Assembly (NCBI GenBank): GCA_934153805.1
Contig: CAKPFO010000058.1
Location: 1-7,838, forward strand
Direction: 5' to 3'
Source: an uncultured Clostridia bacterium
Lineage (GTDB): Bacteria > Bacillota > Clostridia > TANB77 > CAG-508
DNA: 7,838 nt
How positions within the stretch are numbered: position 1 is the stretch's first letter; each line of letters begins with the position of its first letter. Made by a program: the position numbers and the translations under genes. This document shows positions 6,785 through 7,838 of this stretch, in pieces. The notes under the pieces were generated by a model. It saw only the letters and a program-made list of their open reading frames with translations, was not told where the DNA came from and ran no database searches.

Positions 6785-7789
6785 TCAGGGTTTACGGTTC
6801 TTCCGGCTTTTTCTTATTTCAAAATGAAGATGCGGACCTGTTGCATTTCCTGTTGAGCCAACCTCTCCAATTTTTTGTCCTTGAGTTACCATATCTCCTT
6901 CTTTAACATACAATTCTTTGCAATGTGCATATAAAGTTATTACATCATTGTTTTCTATAAGAATATGATTTCCATATGTTTCTCCTTTTGTTGCCGTAAT
7001 TACTTTTCCTTCCATTGCGGCAACAAAAACTGTTCCTTCGTTTGCCCCTATATCTATTCCTGCATGATTTGCCGAAACAACTGCTGTTGCAGTTCTTGAA
7101 CCATATCTAGAAGTTACCGTATAACCAGTAAGTGGTAAAATTAGACTATAGTTTGACTTTATTTCATTAGCATCTATTTCCATTTGCGACAGTTCCACTT
7201 TGGGTTCTTCTGCTACTGCTACAGTATTTTTTTCTGTAGCAGTATTTGTTTGTTCAATTATATTTAGCTCTTCTGCGTTTCCTCCGCCTATCCCTGTTTG
7301 TTCACTATTTTCTTGTTCATTTCCTTTAACTTCTTCATTTGCTGTTCCATCTAGATTTTGTTCTTCTTCATTTACGATATTTGTTTGCGTAGTCTCATTT
7401 ATTCCATCTATATATAATTTAAAATTATTGTTATAATACTCAACGATTTTGTTATATGCATTGTTAAAATTAATATCATATGACAAAAATTGTTTTGTTT
7501 TATTTACGACCTCTTCCGAAAATATGTAATTAGAATTTTTTATTAAGTAAAATATAAAATATATTACAAAACAAATTGATATTTGAAGAATAAGTTTTTT
7601 ATACAATTTATATCTTTCATGTGGCAGAGAGTTAACACTTGTAGTTGCTACCCTTACTCCATTTTGCATTTTTCTTCTATTATATATTTCCTCAGCTCGT
7701 CTTATTCTTTCTTCTGAACTTATTGCTCTTTCCACTTTTAAATTCATTCCTTCCCGAGGCTTACATTTTTGGCGATTCCTCTTTTTCAT
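6785..7789 (-). CDS. spoIVFA: M23 (LytM) membrane protein, SpoIVFA-like, C-terminus apparently frameshifted
   Basis: Single-pass membrane protein with an extracytoplasmic M23 peptidase domain. Numbered from the ATG at 7789: a basic cytoplasmic N-terminus with EERIRRAEEIYNRRK, recalling the start of B. subtilis SpoIVFA; one membrane segment at about 66-83; a spacer; an acidic Glu/Asn/Thr-rich linker at about 130-205; and an M23 domain from about 216. The zinc and catalytic residues are all present: His242 and Asp246 (NHAGIDIG), His289 (YAHC), His320 and His322 (GPHLHFEI). It may therefore be an active endopeptidase, or a scaffold holding the next-door M50 protease, as SpoIVFA does. The last residues (RKSRKNRKP) are abnormal; a one-base shift at 6808-6812 restores a normal end at 6763. 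The start is uncertain: no clear ribosome site precedes 7789, and ATG 7747 or GTG 7735 are alternatives near AAGGA. Confidence 0.83.
   Translation of the reverse strand: MKKRNRQKCKPREGMNLKVERAISSEERIRRAEEIYNRRKMQNGVRVATTSVNSLPHERYKLYKKLILQISICFVIYFIFYLIKNSNYIFSEEVVNKTKQFLSYDINFNNAYNKIVEYYNNNFKLYIDGINETTQTNIVNEEEQNLDGTANEEVKGNEQENSEQTGIGGGNAEELNIIEQTNTATEKNTVAVAEEPKVELSQMEIDANEIKSNYSLILPLTGYTVTSRYGSRTATAVVSANHAGIDIGANEGTVFVAAMEGKVITATKGETYGNHILIENNDVITLYAHCKELYVKEGDMVTQGQKIGEVGSTGNATGPHLHFEIRKSRKNRKP
7214..7244. repeat. 11-base inverted repeat inside the M23 gene linker
   Basis: Perfect 11-base arms, TACTGCTACAG and CTGTAGCAGTA, flank a 9-base loop that is mostly an A7/T7 run. It falls in the codons for the low-complexity linker (TATEKNTVAVAEE). 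On the minus strand no T-run follows, so it does not look like a terminator. It could form an mRNA hairpin or reflect a local duplication, and the homopolymer loop is a possible site for length change. Confidence 0.5.
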
Positions 7790-7838
7790 TTGCAAATTTA
7801 CATGTTAATTTATATGCTTGTATAAATTTTTTATGCTA

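Noticed and set aside
6800..6815. Programmed -1 frameshifting at AAAAAGC in the M23 gene
   Set aside because: A -1 shift leads to the wrong frame; the sensible C-terminus needs a +1 (or -2) shift, which points first to an indel.

Overview
This is a strongly AT-rich window in which every supported gene lies on the minus strand. The low-GC codon use, AAGGAG-type ribosome binding sites, archaeal-type ProRS, ScpB and a SpoIVFA/SpoIVFB-like pair suggest a spore-forming or spore-descended member of the Firmicutes, probably a Clostridia-type organism. The species cannot be named from the sequence.

In transcription order (right to left) the layout is as follows. An M23 (LytM-type) membrane protein resembling SpoIVFA (about 7789-6785) is followed by a short M50 intramembrane protease resembling SpoIVFB (6730-6074). 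A strong sigma-A-type promoter overlaps the 3' end of the protease gene and appears to drive a second unit: scpB (5947-5192), proS (5155-3731), a PHP-domain phosphoesterase (3677-2523) and an 86-residue protein of unknown function (2512-2252). A short gene for an unknown 83-residue protein (2184-1933) has its own promoter and ends at a strong hairpin terminator (1890-1923). topA (1799 to beyond base 1) then starts from its own promoter and is cut by the left window edge about 600 codons in.

The M23/M50 pair looks like a sporulation protease and its membrane partner. The scpB unit mixes chromosome segregation, translation and an uncharacterised metal-dependent phosphoesterase. topA handles supercoiling. 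Most of this is ordinary core genome. I saw no mobile element, CRISPR array, rRNA or tRNA, and no intergenic stretch reaches 300 bases.

The most notable observation is a one-base frameshift signature at an A5 run at the end of the M23 gene: the +1 frame restores a typical M23 C-terminus ending at 6763. Other points are the missing scpA beside scpB, a promoter plus a 17-codon leader ORF ahead of scpB, the two small orphan genes, and the large insert in the PHP protein. I do not see convincing evidence of a wholly new system.
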